A DNA stretch of 64,000 nt. It comes from Ceratopteris richardii. Taxonomy: Eukaryota > Streptophyta > Polypodiopsida > Polypodiales > Pteridaceae. The notes under the pieces were generated by a model. The model had not been told where the DNA came from, made no database searches, and was given only the letters and a program-made list of their open reading frames with translations. The DNA is taken from assembly GCA_020310875.1 (NCBI GenBank), contig CM035413.1, positions 161,897,306-161,961,305 on the forward strand. Direction: 5' to 3'. Within the stretch, counting starts at the first letter, position 1, and the number at the start of each line of letters is the position of its first letter. The position numbers and the translations under genes are program-made. Positions 45,875-56,660 of this stretch are shown here, piece after piece.

Positions 45875-46775
45875 TGTTGGGGGATTCTTTAGTTGAAAGG
45901 GACTTGAGTGTTTATAGGAGAAGAAGGAGAAGAAGAAGAAAGGAAATTGCACCGAAAGCCTTTGTGTATTAATTAGCAATAAAGATTACAATAGCTTTGT
46001 TTAGAATAAGACAAAATGTTCTCTCTGCATAGCATTAATCCAAAGAAGCACACACACAAGTATACAAAAATATCACAATTACTTGTGAAGTCAACCTTTG
46101 CGCTGGTCCTTCGCCTTGTCTAGTAGCTTGCCCTTGTGCAATACTTGCACTCAAGCTTCCAATAAGGTTAAAGGATTGGTCACTTCCACAATCAATGTGC
46201 AACAACTCCTTGATGATACTTTGTCACACCTTAGTTGCTCTTTGTGTGCTCTCTTTGCATACTTTGTCACCTCCCTTTCATACCTTGTCTCTCTCTTTGC
46301 ACACCTTGTCTCTCTCTTTGCACACTTTGTCTCTTTGCATACGCATTGTCCATGTTTGTATATCTCTCTCTTTCTCTCTAAGTGTAGAGTATCTCTTGCT
46401 CCTTGCTCCCTTAGTATATCTCCAACAATAATGCCCTTTTTTGTGTGTCGATCCCCTTTTTCATACGTCACTTCAACTACTTGTCTCTCTTGATGCTTTT
46501 TTTGTTGTCCCAAGAACCTTCTCATGTAAAGACCAATGACTCCCTATTTTGTCTTGTATTGACTTTATGGAAAACAAAATTTTAAATGGGGGGCCACACA
46601 TAAGCTTTTATGTACCATCTTGAGTTCTTATTTTTTTTCACTTTTGACCTTAGTTTCTACAAAATTGCACATAAGGGAGGGTTAACCTAGAATTTCAAGT
46701 AATAAAAGACGAAAACCCTTCAAAAAGACCCTTTTTCAACTTGTATTTAACTTTTCCTATGAGACCATTTTGACA
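45875..46775 (-). repeat. Element I 5' LTR (right edge uncertain)
   Basis: The left edge (minus-strand ...CCCCCAACA) is fixed by the PBS. The right edge at a TG...CA-compatible position (46775) is a guess, because no second copy exists here. It contains low-complexity TTTGCACACCTTGTCTCTCT repeats at ~46255-46350; open frames there are by-products. Confidence 0.5.
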
Positions 46776-47614
46776 CTTATTTGTGCACTACTTGTCCAGC
46801 CATATCCTTGGCCACTTGTACACCACCTGTATACCAATTTGCCAAGTCATCATTTCACTTTTGCACAACCTATGAAGTCATCCATTGGTTGGCTCAACAA
46901 TACTGATGTGTATGGTTCTATGGCCACTAGTCTTTTTTCTTGGATATGGAAGAGATGGGGAGTTTGGATATTATTTATGGGATCCTGAAACATGTTCAGT
47001 GATCAAAAGTAGTGATGTAATTTTCAATGAAAGGAAGATGCATAAACAAACCATCAAAGAGGTTAAAGTGAAAGGAATCACGTTTGAGGATGTTAGTCCT
47101 CGTGTTAATATGCATAAAAATATGATAGAAATGGTATGTTCATGAAAATGCTAAAAAAGAATGTACTAGTGCTCATGGTCAGCAATAATTGAGATGATAT
47201 TCATGTGTCTTATATCTATATGATCAATTTGTTCCAAGATTGGATTTTTTCATGTTGACAAATGCTGGTAAGTCTCCATAAAGATGCCATGCAGACAAGT
47301 GATCATGTCAAGTGGGAGCATGCCATGAAAAGTGAACTTGATTCCATTCATAAGAATAGTAATTGGGAATTGGTAATCTTGCTAAAGAGAAAGAAAGCTT
47401 AACAATGAAAATGGGTATATAAGTTGAAAATGTTTCTCCAAAGTATAAAGCATATTTTTTTGCAAAAGGATTAAAAAAAACAAGGATTTGATTTTGAGGC
47501 AATCTTCTCATGTGTGGTCAAGATGATGATATCATTGATTAGTTGCAAAAGAGGAATCAGAGTTGGTCGAACTGGATCTGAAGGCTACTTTCTTGCATTG
47601 AGATCTACTTTTAC
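46776..47614 (+). pseudogene. Element K, left part: Copia fragment interrupted by J
   Basis: Family member of J. It encodes the segment after integrase (LGYGRDGEFGYYLWDPETCS, IKSSDVIFNE) and decays into the start of RT (ELDLKATFLH). It is cut at 47614 by the insertion of J and resumes at 53449. Confidence 0.75.
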
Positions 47615-47905
47615 TGTTAGTGTCTATGTGAAAGGCCAAATGGCCACCGGAAACTTCTTTGTATATGTTCTTTAATAAAACATATAGTGGTCTGGTCAGT
47701 CATAGACTGTAAGTTCGATCGCATTTGTAAGACCTAAGAAGTTTGTCTTCATGCTCCCCGTGTACTATATTTTTATGTGTATTCTACAGCCTCTATGTGG
47801 AGTACTATGTGCGGCCTTAGTAGCTCGGTTTTCTACTTAGAGGATATTGTTGGGAGCTCTTGAGAAGGAGAGTGGACCATGGTGCATCGCCATCAAATTA
47901 TTTCA
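47615..47905 (+). repeat. Element J 5' LTR
   Basis: 291 bp, TGTTAGTGTC...TTATTTCA. It differs from the other copy at roughly one in ten positions by eye, so J is old. Confidence 0.93.
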
Positions 47906-47906
47906 C

Positions 47907-47918
47907 TGGTATCAGAGC
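47907..47918 (+). other. Element J primer-binding site, initiator-Met type
   Basis: TGGTATCAGAGC, one base after the LTR; exact complement of the conserved initiator-Met tRNA 3' end. Confidence 0.9.
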
Positions 47919-49097
47919 AATTCGATGCAAAAGCTTTGTTCCTTTTGTGCAAACGAAGCGAGCACCCCCTGACTTTCTCCAAGGCTTACGACTAAGGTGG
48001 CGACCAAGGCATAGACCTTGGCATACCTTGTCATCCGAGTCACCATTGGCACCATTGGTTGCACACGAGGGAGGACCTCAACGATCAAGGAAGATAGAGG
48101 TTCACGGTACTTCTCGGAAGGTCACCCATCTCAGTATTGTTCCCCCCAGAGCTCGCGTAATCGTGGCAATCTCTTGCCACTATGCTACACTCTTTTGGTG
48201 TCTGAAGAAGGGGAAAGACTAAGGTTAACATTACCTTGAACATGTTTTGGTCCCTCAAAGCATCATTCTTTGCTTTCAAAGCCTGTTTTTGAAGCATTTT
48301 TGGGGTGTCTTTTGGAGCCATTTTGGAGTACTTTCGCTCAAAGTTCTCTTCACATAGGTCCAAGAACATCAAGAACAGTGTTCTTTGTAATTTTGCAGCA
48401 ATAAATATCAACCTTTGGGCCTGTGTTTTCATCCACACTCATAAAAGTACAGGTTTTTCAGTTTTGGTGGGAGTAGCCACTGCAAATTTATGCAGGTTTT
48501 TGAGCCTAAAACACAGAGTTGACACACACTTGCAGGTGTTGTTGGCTATCTTTTTGGCTATCCATTCAGCCTTTTAGTGTCATTTTACTGCATATATTGA
48601 GTACATACACACCATGTATGCTTTTGTGGATACCAATTATGTACATCCATGTGGTCATTGATATAGCGGTTATGTTTTTTGCATAAAGCCTTTTATGTTT
48701 GATAAAGAGGGTCATGGTGAGGTTTTCTTAATTGGGAGGCACTCAGATATTGGGATCTCTTTGGTGATGCAGGTGGAAGACTTACCCAGTCTTGCCAAAG
48801 GAGATATATGATAGTTGTTCATAGGTGCTCGATAAGCCTAGTTAGCTTCTATTGGGTAATTGATTATATGCAGTGGAGTCAGTGATTCACTATGCATGTA
48901 AACATGTTAGTACATGCAATTTTATGATATTTTGACACTGGTCATATGCTCATTTTGTAGAGGATACTCTGGCGAAATTTTTCTAGATTTTTGGTTTAGT
49001 CAACTATACAGTGGTCGATTTACTCCTTGATACACCTATTCATTGGTATCTGGACTCTTCTAGCTCCATTATCATTCTATTTAGTTCTCTACCATCA
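47919..49097 (+). other. Element J 5' leader
   Basis: Apart from the 5S-like segment (48106-48170) no structure was recognised. The length (~1.2 kb) is unusual for a Copia leader and may include an older insertion. Confidence 0.5.
48106..48170 (-). other. 5S rRNA-like segment in the element J leader
   Basis: On the minus strand, AGATGGGTGACCTTCCGAGA followed by AGTACC resembles the plant 5S gene C-box GGATGGGTGACCTCCTGGGA followed by AGTCC. Upstream of it, CACGATTACGCGAGCTCTGG lies at about the right distance for the degenerate A-box/intermediate element. It is antisense to J. It could be a relic of a 5S-promoter-bearing SINE or Cassandra-type element. The ends of the homology are unclear. 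Confidence 0.5.
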
Positions 49098-49905
49098 TGG
49101 CATCACAGGTCTCAGGCAGATCTGGTGGATCAAGGGTTGGAGTGTTCCGAGGAGGAGCTATAACTTGTAGGGCAAAGACGATTTTGAGATCTCGAAATTT
49201 GATGGCACAAACTTTGCTCTATGGAAGAATCAGATTAAAGATGTGATGATTCAAAGGAGGCAATGGAAGCCAGTAAATGGGATTTCAAAGAAGCCTGCTG
49301 GCATGGATGAAGATGATTGGGATGAGTTAGATGAAATGGCCAAGTCTGCCATTCGCTTGCACCTGGCAGATAATGTTTACTTTGCAGTATTAGATTGTGA
49401 AAGTGTAGAGGAGCTTTGGAAGAAGTTATGCAATTCATATGAAAAAGAGACGGCATAAAATAAAGTGTATCTGATGAGAAAATTATATGAAATTCTCATG
49501 AAGGACAGAGATAATGTTGCTGCTCATCTAAATGAGCTTGATGCTATATTCTCTCAATTACAGGCTCAAAAAATGGATATGGATAATTTATGCACCCTAC
49601 CATCATCATGGGATACATTTTGCACAGTTATTAGCAATAGTACATCTGATGGTAAACTCATCTATGATGACATATGTGGAGCACTCTTGAGTGAGGAGAT
49701 TTGTAGAAAATTTATGGTTGGCACTCATAGTGGAGATGCATATAATGTTCGTGATTCTTACCAAGGAAAGAATCCGCAACATGGCAGGAGCAAGAACAAC
49801 GAAAAGAATGGTCAATGGAATAAGAGTAGAAGTAAATCAAGGAAGAGGGATATCAAATGTCATTATTATTACCTGTACCATCTACTTTGACAGTGAAGAT
49901 TGAAG
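49098..49905 (+). pseudogene. Element J Gag
   Basis: The likely start is ATG at 49098 (MASQVSGRSGGSRVGVF). After a frameshift near 49200 it is open from 49243 with the Copia Gag core (WDELDEMAKSAIRLHLADNV, VEELWKKLCNSYEKE), a stop at 49456, then LMRKLYEILMKDRDNVAAHL and a basic tail (SRSKSRKRDIKC). The zinc knuckle is lost to a frameshift around 49860. Confidence 0.85.
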
Positions 49906-50340
49906 AAATTAATGCTATTTTTGATGATGTTGATGTGTTGAGAATTGATAGTATTGTGCCAACTAAGGCTCTTATGGCTGATTCTCTTTCCCACACATGA
50001 CTGCTAGATTTTGGTGCTTCTTTCCATGTGACACCACATAGAGAATGGTTATCTAATTATGCAACAAAGTCTCTTGGTACCGTGAGACTTGGTGACTCTT
50101 ACTAGTGTGACATTGTGGGGATTGGAGGTGTGGTTGTGCAATTCATTGATGGTTCAAAATCTAGTATGCATAAGGTATGCCATGTACCTTAGTTCTCATG
50201 CACTTTGATGTCAGTTGGTCAACTTGATGACCTTGGTTACAAGGTGCTCTTCTATGCTCAATCCTTTCGTATATCAAAGGACAATATGGTTACTGCAAAA
50301 GGAAGCAAAGTTGGCTCACTTTATCCATTATTTGTATAAT
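49906..50340 (+). pseudogene. Element J protease and pre-integrase region
   Basis: The aspartic protease motif appears as LLDFGASFHVTP, with the catalytic DSG changed to DFG, preceded by a TGA at the usual Trp. Then comes VGIGGVVVQFIDG and the pre-integrase part. Several stops; inactive. Confidence 0.75.
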
Positions 50341-51150
50341 AGAAGGAACACTCGTTAGCAGTTATTGAATAGCCTATGGCTTGTATTTGGCATGGTCGTT
50401 TGGGCCATATATCTCGTAGTGGAATGGAAAATCTTTCTCGTTCTGGCTACTTACCTATGTTATCTTTCTCTGATTTTTCATTTTGTGAGCATTGTCAATA
50501 TGGAAAGCAAACTAGAAATGTGCATAGAACGCACATTGACTCTTCAATTCAGCCTTTGGATCTCATTCATACATATGTGTGTGGTCCTATGCCCACTAGG
50601 TCCTTAGGTGGTTCTCTTTAATCTGTCACTTTCATAGATGATGCTACTAGAAAAGTCTGGGTATATCCTATCAAATCGAAGGATGAGGTATTCCCTACTT
50701 TCAGAAAATGGCTTGCTTCAATTGAGACTGAAAAAGGAACTAAACTTAAGGCTTTATGTTCAGATAATGGGGGTGAGTATACCTCACATGAATTCAACCT
50801 TTTTTGTCAGTCTAGAGGGATTCATAGAGAGTTTACATCTCCTTATACCCCAGTATAGAATGGTATAGCTGAAAGGATGAATAGAACTATTCAAGATAGA
50901 GTAGTTTCTATGTTGCATCATGCAAATCTCTCACACGGATTTTGGGTAGAAGTAGTATTGATTACAGTTCATGTGATTAACCTTTCACCTAGTACTGCCA
51001 AAGGTTTGAAAGTGGCACAAGAGTTATGGATAGGGAAGCCACCATATTATGATTAGCTTTGAGTTTTTGGGTGTGAAGCATATGTTCATATACCCAAGAG
51101 TCTTAGACAAAAGTTGACCATAAGTCAAAGAAATGCACTTTTCTTGGATA
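50341..51150 (+). pseudogene. Element J integrase
   Basis: Zinc domain WHGRLGHIS...CEHCQYGKQ. The catalytic acidic residues are in [19 protein letters not shown] and NGIAERMNRT, all retained. Stops lie in GGSL*SV, just before NGIAER, and near 51055. Confidence 0.88.
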
Positions 51151-52380
51151 TGGTCGAGATGGAAAATTTGGATATCGCTTATGGGATCCTAAAACATGGT
51201 TAGTGATCAAAAGTAGTGATGTCATTTTCAATGAGTCTAAGATGCATAAACAACCCATTAAGGAGGTTGAAGTGAGAAGAATGGTGTTTGAGGATACTAG
51301 TCGTTCAGTCATCATGCATAAAAATGTTGCACATAGGGACATTCAAGAGAATGTCCAATCAAATGAGTCTGCACATGTTCTTGTTCAACAACCATTGAGA
51401 CACTCTACACATGTCTCACATCCACTTGATGGATATGTTCCAGATTTAGATTTTGTTATGCTAACAGGTGCCAGTGAGCCTTCTTGCTACAAAGAGGCTA
51501 TGCAGACAGAGGATCATGTCACGTGGGAGCATGCCATGAAGAGTAGAAGAATGGTACTTGGGATTTAGTACCTTTGCCAAATGGCAGGAAAGCTTTACCA
51601 TGTAAATGGGTATCTAAGCTGAAATTCACATCAGATAGTGCTTCTCCAAAGTATAAAGCACGACTTGTTGCAAAAGGTTTCAAGCAACAGCATGGTGTTG
51701 ATTTCGATGAAATCTTCTCTTGAGTGGTCAAGATGACTACCCTACGCATCTTTCTTGGATTCCTTGCAATGGAGGACTTAGAGCTAGTCTAAATGGATGT
51801 GAAACTGCTTTCTTGCATGGAGATCTTACATATGAGATCTATATGGAACAACCAGAGGGTTATGTAGTTCCTGGCAAGGAAAGTCCAGTTTGTAAGCTCA
51901 AGAAGAGCTTGTATGGACTTAAACAGTCCCCTAGACAATGGTACCAAAAGTTTGATGCTCTTATGAAGTCTCAAGGCTATTCTCAAAGCAATGATGATCA
52001 TTGTCTCTACACAAAGAGATGCTCAGATGGAAGCTTGATATGCTTAATACTTTATGTCGATGATATGTTGATTGCTAGGAAGTCCTCTTATGACTTGTCA
52101 ATTTCGAAAAAGAAATTGAGTGAGACATTTGATATGAAGGATTTGGGGGATTCCAAACATGTTCTTGGCATGTGTATTACTCGTGATAGGAGTAAAAGAT
52201 GAATATACTTGTCTCAAAGTGAGTACATATCCAAAGTATTTCATAGGTTCAATATGCAGGGTGGAAAGGCATTGAGTACATCTTTACCCACATATGTGAA
52301 ATTGAGCAAGGATGATTGCCTCAAATTAGATGAGGAAAAGGGATTCATGACCAAAATTCCCTATTAGTTTGCTATTGGTA
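51151..52380 (+). pseudogene. Element J post-integrase linker and reverse transcriptase
   Basis: The linker runs 51150-51568 (FGYRLWDPKTW, IKSSDVIFNESK). RT has AFLHGDLTYEIYMEQPEGY, LYGLKQSPRQWYQKFD and CLILYVDDMLIA; the YVDD box is intact. Frameshifts near 51570 and a TGA at 51719. Confidence 0.88.
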
Positions 52381-52385
52381 GTCTC

Positions 52386-53002
52386 ATGTATGATATGGTA
52401 GCTACAAGACCAGACATTGCATTTGTAGTGGGAGTTGTGAGCAGATATATGTCTAATCTTGACAAGAAACATTGGGAAGCAATCAAGATGATTTTGAGAT
52501 ATCTGAGTGGCACTAAGGAGAAGTTTCTATTAGGTAGAGGGAAAGCATCCGTTATTGGTTACACAGATTCTCACTATGTTGGTTGTGTAGACAATCATAA
52601 GTCTACATCAGGGTACATTTTTCATTTTGCTGGAGGTGCTATCTCTTGGAGATCTTGTCTTCAAGAATGTAAATCGTCGCAAAAGCAAAGTATGTTGTTG
52701 CAAGTGAGGCATGTAAGGAAGCATTGTGGCTTTCTCGTCTTGCTTGTGATATGGGTTTACCTCAACATGTACCTTGTTTGCTTAGTGACAATCAGAGTGC
52801 CATTGCTTTGGCTAAGAATCGAGTCTATCATGCAAAGACCAAGCACATTGAGGTAAGGTATCACCTCATTAGAGATTGCTTAGCCATTGAGTGCATTATT
52901 CTTGAGAAGGTTCACACTCAAGATAATGTTGTAGATGCTTTGACTAAAGCTCTAACACATGATAGCTTTCGACACTGTTGTCACTTGATGGGGGTTACTT
53001 GA
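52386..53002 (+). pseudogene. Element J RNase H
   Basis: TRPDIAFVVGVVSRYMSN and GYTDSHYVGCVDNHKSTSGY (first catalytic Asp present), then a frameshift, then LLSDNQSAIALAKNRVYHAKTKHIE and DALTKAL. Ends just before the 3' untranslated part. Confidence 0.88.
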
Positions 53003-53156
53003 TTCATGATCTTACACAGTCACTTGTATAGTGTGTAACATTCCCATCAGGTGGGAGGTATAATTTGTATACTTACAATCAAGTATTCTTTATCATTCTT
53101 TATTTTTTCTCCCATAGTTACGTTGGCCATATTGGCCTTTAATGGGAGATTGTTAC

Positions 53157-53448
53157 CGTTAGTGTCCATGTGAAAGGCCAAATGGCCACCAAACACTTCT
53201 TTGTACATGTTCTATAATAAAACATATAGTGGTCTGGTCAATCACAGACTATAAGTTCGACCACATTTGTAAGACCTAAGAAGTCTGTCTTCATGCTCCC
53301 TGTGTACTATGTTTTTCTGCATATTTTTCAGCCTTTGTGCAGAGTACTGTGTGCGGCCTTAGTAGCTCAGTTTTCTACTCCGAGGATATTGTCATGGAGC
53401 TCTCGAGAAGGAAAGCGCACCATGGTGCATCGCCATAGAATTACTTCA
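53157..53448 (+). repeat. Element J 3' LTR
   Basis: 292 bp, homologous to 47615-47905; starts CG instead of TG. A purine-rich AATGGGAGAT (53141-53150) lies just upstream. Confidence 0.92.
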
Positions 53449-54420
53449 TCTACATGGAAAAACCAGAGGTTACATACTTCCTAGCAAAGATGCTCCAGTT
53501 TGTAAGCTCAAGAAGATCTTGTATGGATTTAAAGAGTAACCTAGACAATGGTATCAAAAGTTTGATGCATTCATGAAGTGTCAAGGCTATTCTGTAAGCA
53601 ATGAGGATCACTATCTCTCCATTGGGAGATGTTTAAATGGCAACTTGATATGCTTGATACTTTCTGTTGATGATATTTTGATAGGAGTAAGATATGTGTA
53701 TACTTGTCTCAGAGCGAGTACATCATCATACTTCACATATTAATTATGCATGGTGGAAACGAGAAGTCCTGAAATTATTTGTATCTCTTGAAGACAAAGT
53801 TGAGTCAAAATACTAACATGAAATATTTGGAAGATGCTAATATATTCTTTCTATCCACATTACTCATGATAGGAGTAAGATATGTGTATACTTGTCTCAG
53901 AGCAAGTACATCATCATACTTCACATATTAATTAGCATGGTGGAAATCCATTGAGTACACCATTTCCTACATATATGAAGCTGAGCAAGGATGACATTGA
54001 ATTTCTAGTGGCGATTGTGAGTAGATATATGTTGAGTCCTGGCAAGAAGTATCTTGAATCATTAAAAATGATATTGGGATATCTGAATGGCACTAAAAAC
54101 TATTTCTTGAAGATCTCATATTTAGGAATATACAAATATTTCCACTACAAAAGTAGAGTATGTTGCAACCAATGAGGCATGTAAGGAAGCATTGTGGCTT
54201 TTTAGATTGGCATTTGATATGGGCATACCTCAGCATGTGCCTAATTTACTCGGTGATAGTCATAGTGCTATTGCATTGGCTAAGGATCTAGTCTATCATG
54301 CAAATACCAAACACATTGAGGAAAAGCTATATCATATGATAGCTTTAGACACTGTTGTCACTTGATGGGGTCACTTGATCTTGTGTTGCAACAATCCCTT
54401 GTACACTATGTAATACAGCT
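53449..54420 (+). pseudogene. Element K, right part: Copia RT and RNase H remnant
   Basis: Continues the RT cut at 47614 (YLFNGHQ-type decay; the NDHY and LSVDD-like box corresponds to YVDD). Later pieces resemble RNase H (VSRYMLSPGKKYLESLKMIL, HSAIALAKDLVYHANTKHIE). A ~90-bp segment (GATAGGAGTAAGATATGTGT...) is repeated 190 bp apart (53678 and 53868). Heavily decayed. Confidence 0.75.
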
Positions 54421-54651
54421 TGTTGGTGTTTTAGATCTAGGGAAGCATGTGAATAGCACAAGGAAGAAGAAGAAGAAGCTTGGAGCACAACACAATATTG
54501 AATGTATTACCAAGTGAATGTACAAAGATAAGTAAGCCCTTAGGGTTATATGTGTATATACAAGCCAGGGGAAAAGCCTCCTAAAGAGAGAAAAAAGTGT
54601 TTCGACAACCCTAAGAGTGTTCATACACATGACTACCAAAATATATCAACA
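54421..54651 (-). repeat. Copia LTR (element N, 3')
   Basis: 231 bp, inverted copy of the LTRs at 39005 and 56428. Confidence 0.9.
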
Positions 54652-55870
54652 AATCCCCCTAGAAGTGATGCGGTGAACAAGGAGCTGGCACTCATGTATA
54701 AGGAAGTGCCAAGCTATGTGTAAAGAGATCAATCCACAAAAGGAAGTAAGCCCAAAGCTTTGCGGAGAGCTTTAAACTTCTCTCAAAGTAGAGCCTTTGT
54801 GAAAAGATCTATAATGTTATCTTGTGTGAGTACATATGCCAAACTAATCTTTCCATCAGAGAGCCTCTCTCTGACATAATGATGGAACACAGGGTTCCTC
54901 ACGATTGCCAATGTGCTTTGATTATCAATGAAGATGGTGGTGGCAAAAGACTCACGAACAACCAAACAATCCAAAAGGCATTTAAGCCACACACACTCAA
55001 CAATCACTGTGAAAGATGTATTGTACTCAACCTCGCAACTAGAAGTGGCCACCGTAGGTTGCTTCTTGCTCAACCAAGATATTCATGAGCTACAAATCAT
55101 GAAGCAAAAACCACTAGTGGACACATGGGTATCGGCCCAATCAGAGTCAAAAAAGCATGTAAATCTTGCGTTTATGATCCCTCCTTGGGATAAAACAATC
55201 TAGATAGCCGAATAGCACTCAAGTAGTGAAAGATGCACTTAACTACCTACCAATGCTTGACACCTAGGCAAAGCACAAACCTCCTCATTTGTGAGACAAC
55301 AAACTGAATATCATGGTGATTTATGCATAAGTAAATCAAACATCCAATGGCATGATGATAGAGAACAACATCAAATGCATCTCCAACATTATGAAAACTC
55401 AATTGTAAACTTGTTTTCGTAGGAGTGGCAATAGGTTTGCAATCTTCAAGGCCAAAATGCTACAATAATGTGTTGATATATTTTGTTTGACACAAAGCTA
55501 TTCCTCCATCAACTCGCATAAATTGAATGCCCAAAATAATGATGCAAATGCCCCAAATTTGACATCTCAAAACATGCATCCAAATCAGCCTTAAATTTAG
55601 CAATATGCTTCTCATTAGGAAAAGTGAGTAGCATGTCATCAACATACACAACAATGATAAGAAATACATCATCTCCATGCTTAACATATAAGGTGCTCTC
55701 AGTTGGATTGTTCTCAAGACCATGTGCAATTAAGTAGGCATGTATCTTTTCATACCAGGCACATGGTGCTTGCTTCAAACCATATAATGCCTTTTCAACA
55801 TGCACACTTTATTTTCATGCCCTTTCTCCACGAAACTACAAGGTTGAGTGTAATAAAGTAAGTCTATGAT
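54421..55870 (-). pseudogene. Element N: Copia 3' fragment (RT, RNase H, 3' LTR)
   Basis: Same family as G. On the minus strand RT (55805-55509) has ALYGLKQAPCAWYEK and IVVYVDDMLLT. RNase H (55073-54783) has KKQPTVATSSCEVEY and IFIDNQSTLAIVRNPV. A polypurine-like tract (CTAGGGGGATT, 54652-54664) and the 3' LTR (54421-54651) follow. Truncated in RT at ~55870. Confidence 0.88.
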
Positions 55871-55984
55871 CTAAGGGTCTGGCCAGTTCAGGCATATCTA
55901 AAATCAGACACCATTTGGTCACTCATGTGTATGGCCAAAGATATCACGAATAGATTTAAGCATAAGTTCATGTGCTCTCTTAAA

Positions 55985-56070
55985 CAATGAATCCACTTAG
56001 CCTAGTGGCTAAGTCTCAAGGTTGTGAAGGAGGAGGTTTTGGGTTCAACCCCCATGGGGAGCATGGGGAG
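55985..56070 (+). other. tRNA-like pol III promoter, possible SINE head
   Basis: A-box-like TAGCCTAGTGGC (55998-56009) and B-box-like GGGTTCAACCC (56041-56051) with ~31 bp between them, the layout of a tRNA-derived SINE. The head is not a foldable tRNA. No clear 3' tail or target duplication was found, so it may also be part of the LTR-like sequence that follows. Confidence 0.4.
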
Positions 56071-56099
56071 ATTGTTTTGCCCAAGGAGCTCTAGAGCCT

Positions 56100-56350
56100 T
56101 CTTACTCAAGTTAAAGTGAGTTAACTTCAGTCCAATGAGACTTAACTCGAGTAGGGAGTATGCCAACCACTAGTGGACTCTAGTGAAAGGTACTAAAGTA
56201 GTGGCTGAGATCACTCCAACCACTAGTAGAGTCCTCACTCATTTGAGCAGCTATATATACAAGCATACGGTTGGGAAGAGAGTCATCTCTTAAGCACATG
56301 GTGGTCATAGTTATTAGTTCTCTTGCATCGGTATCAAAGCTCAGATCAAG
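56100..56350 (+). repeat. LTR-like end with PBS-like site
   Basis: A TATA box (GCTATATATACAAGC, ~56250) lies ~75 bp before TCGGTATCAAAGCTCAGA (56328-56345), close to the Copia PBS TGGTATCAGAGC. This looks like the 3' part of a Copia LTR plus its PBS, of an element otherwise absent. The left edge is unknown. Confidence 0.4.
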
Positions 56351-56427
56351 TCCCATGGTGACCTTGATCAATCATCATCTTCCTCACAATCTACACTAGT
56401 TTTCATAAAAACCTTGATAGATTCATC

Positions 56428-56660
56428 TCTTGATATATTTCAATAGTGATGTGTGTGAACATTGGATCGATAGGGCACTTTTTTCCCTCTTTAGGAAGTT
56501 TTTCCCCCCAGATTCTATATATGCCTATAACCCTACTGGGTCAGTTATCTTTGTACATTCTCTTAGGAATACATTCAGTATTGTGTGTTGTGCTCAAAGC
56601 TTCTTCTTCTTCTTCTTCCTTGTGTTGTTTGCGTGCTTTTCCAGACCTCAAACTCCAACA
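56428..56660 (+). repeat. Copia LTR (element H2)
   Basis: 233 bp, same family as 39005-39234. Confidence 0.88.

Larger units (their letters stand above)
41685..46775 (-). mobile_element. Element I: Gypsy retrotransposon remnant, D-like pol with a different gag
   Basis: Read leftward: 5' LTR (45875 to ~46775), PBS, decayed Gag (45750-44315), then RNase H end, two H2C2 modules, integrase and the C-terminal second protease-like domain (to 41685). Protease 1, RT and most of RNase H are missing, apparently by deletion near 44235-44315. The integrase end is very close to that of D, but the Gag and PBS are of another type. No 3' LTR found. Confidence 0.8.
47615..53448 (+). mobile_element. Element J: Ty1/Copia retrotransposon, complete ends, decayed coding
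   Basis: LTRs 47615-47905 and 53157-53448. Flanks TTTAC and TCTAC are a probable 5-bp target duplication with one change. The initiator-Met PBS is perfect (TGGTATCAGAGC, 47907-47918). Pol order Gag-PR-INT-RT-RNase H defines Copia. The coding region has many stops and frameshifts. A 1.2-kb leader precedes Gag. It is inserted into RT of a relative, K. Confidence 0.93.

Noticed and set aside
46098-46525. Open frames on both strands in the element I LTR
   Set aside because: Produced by the CTCTTTGCACACCTTGT low-complexity repeat.
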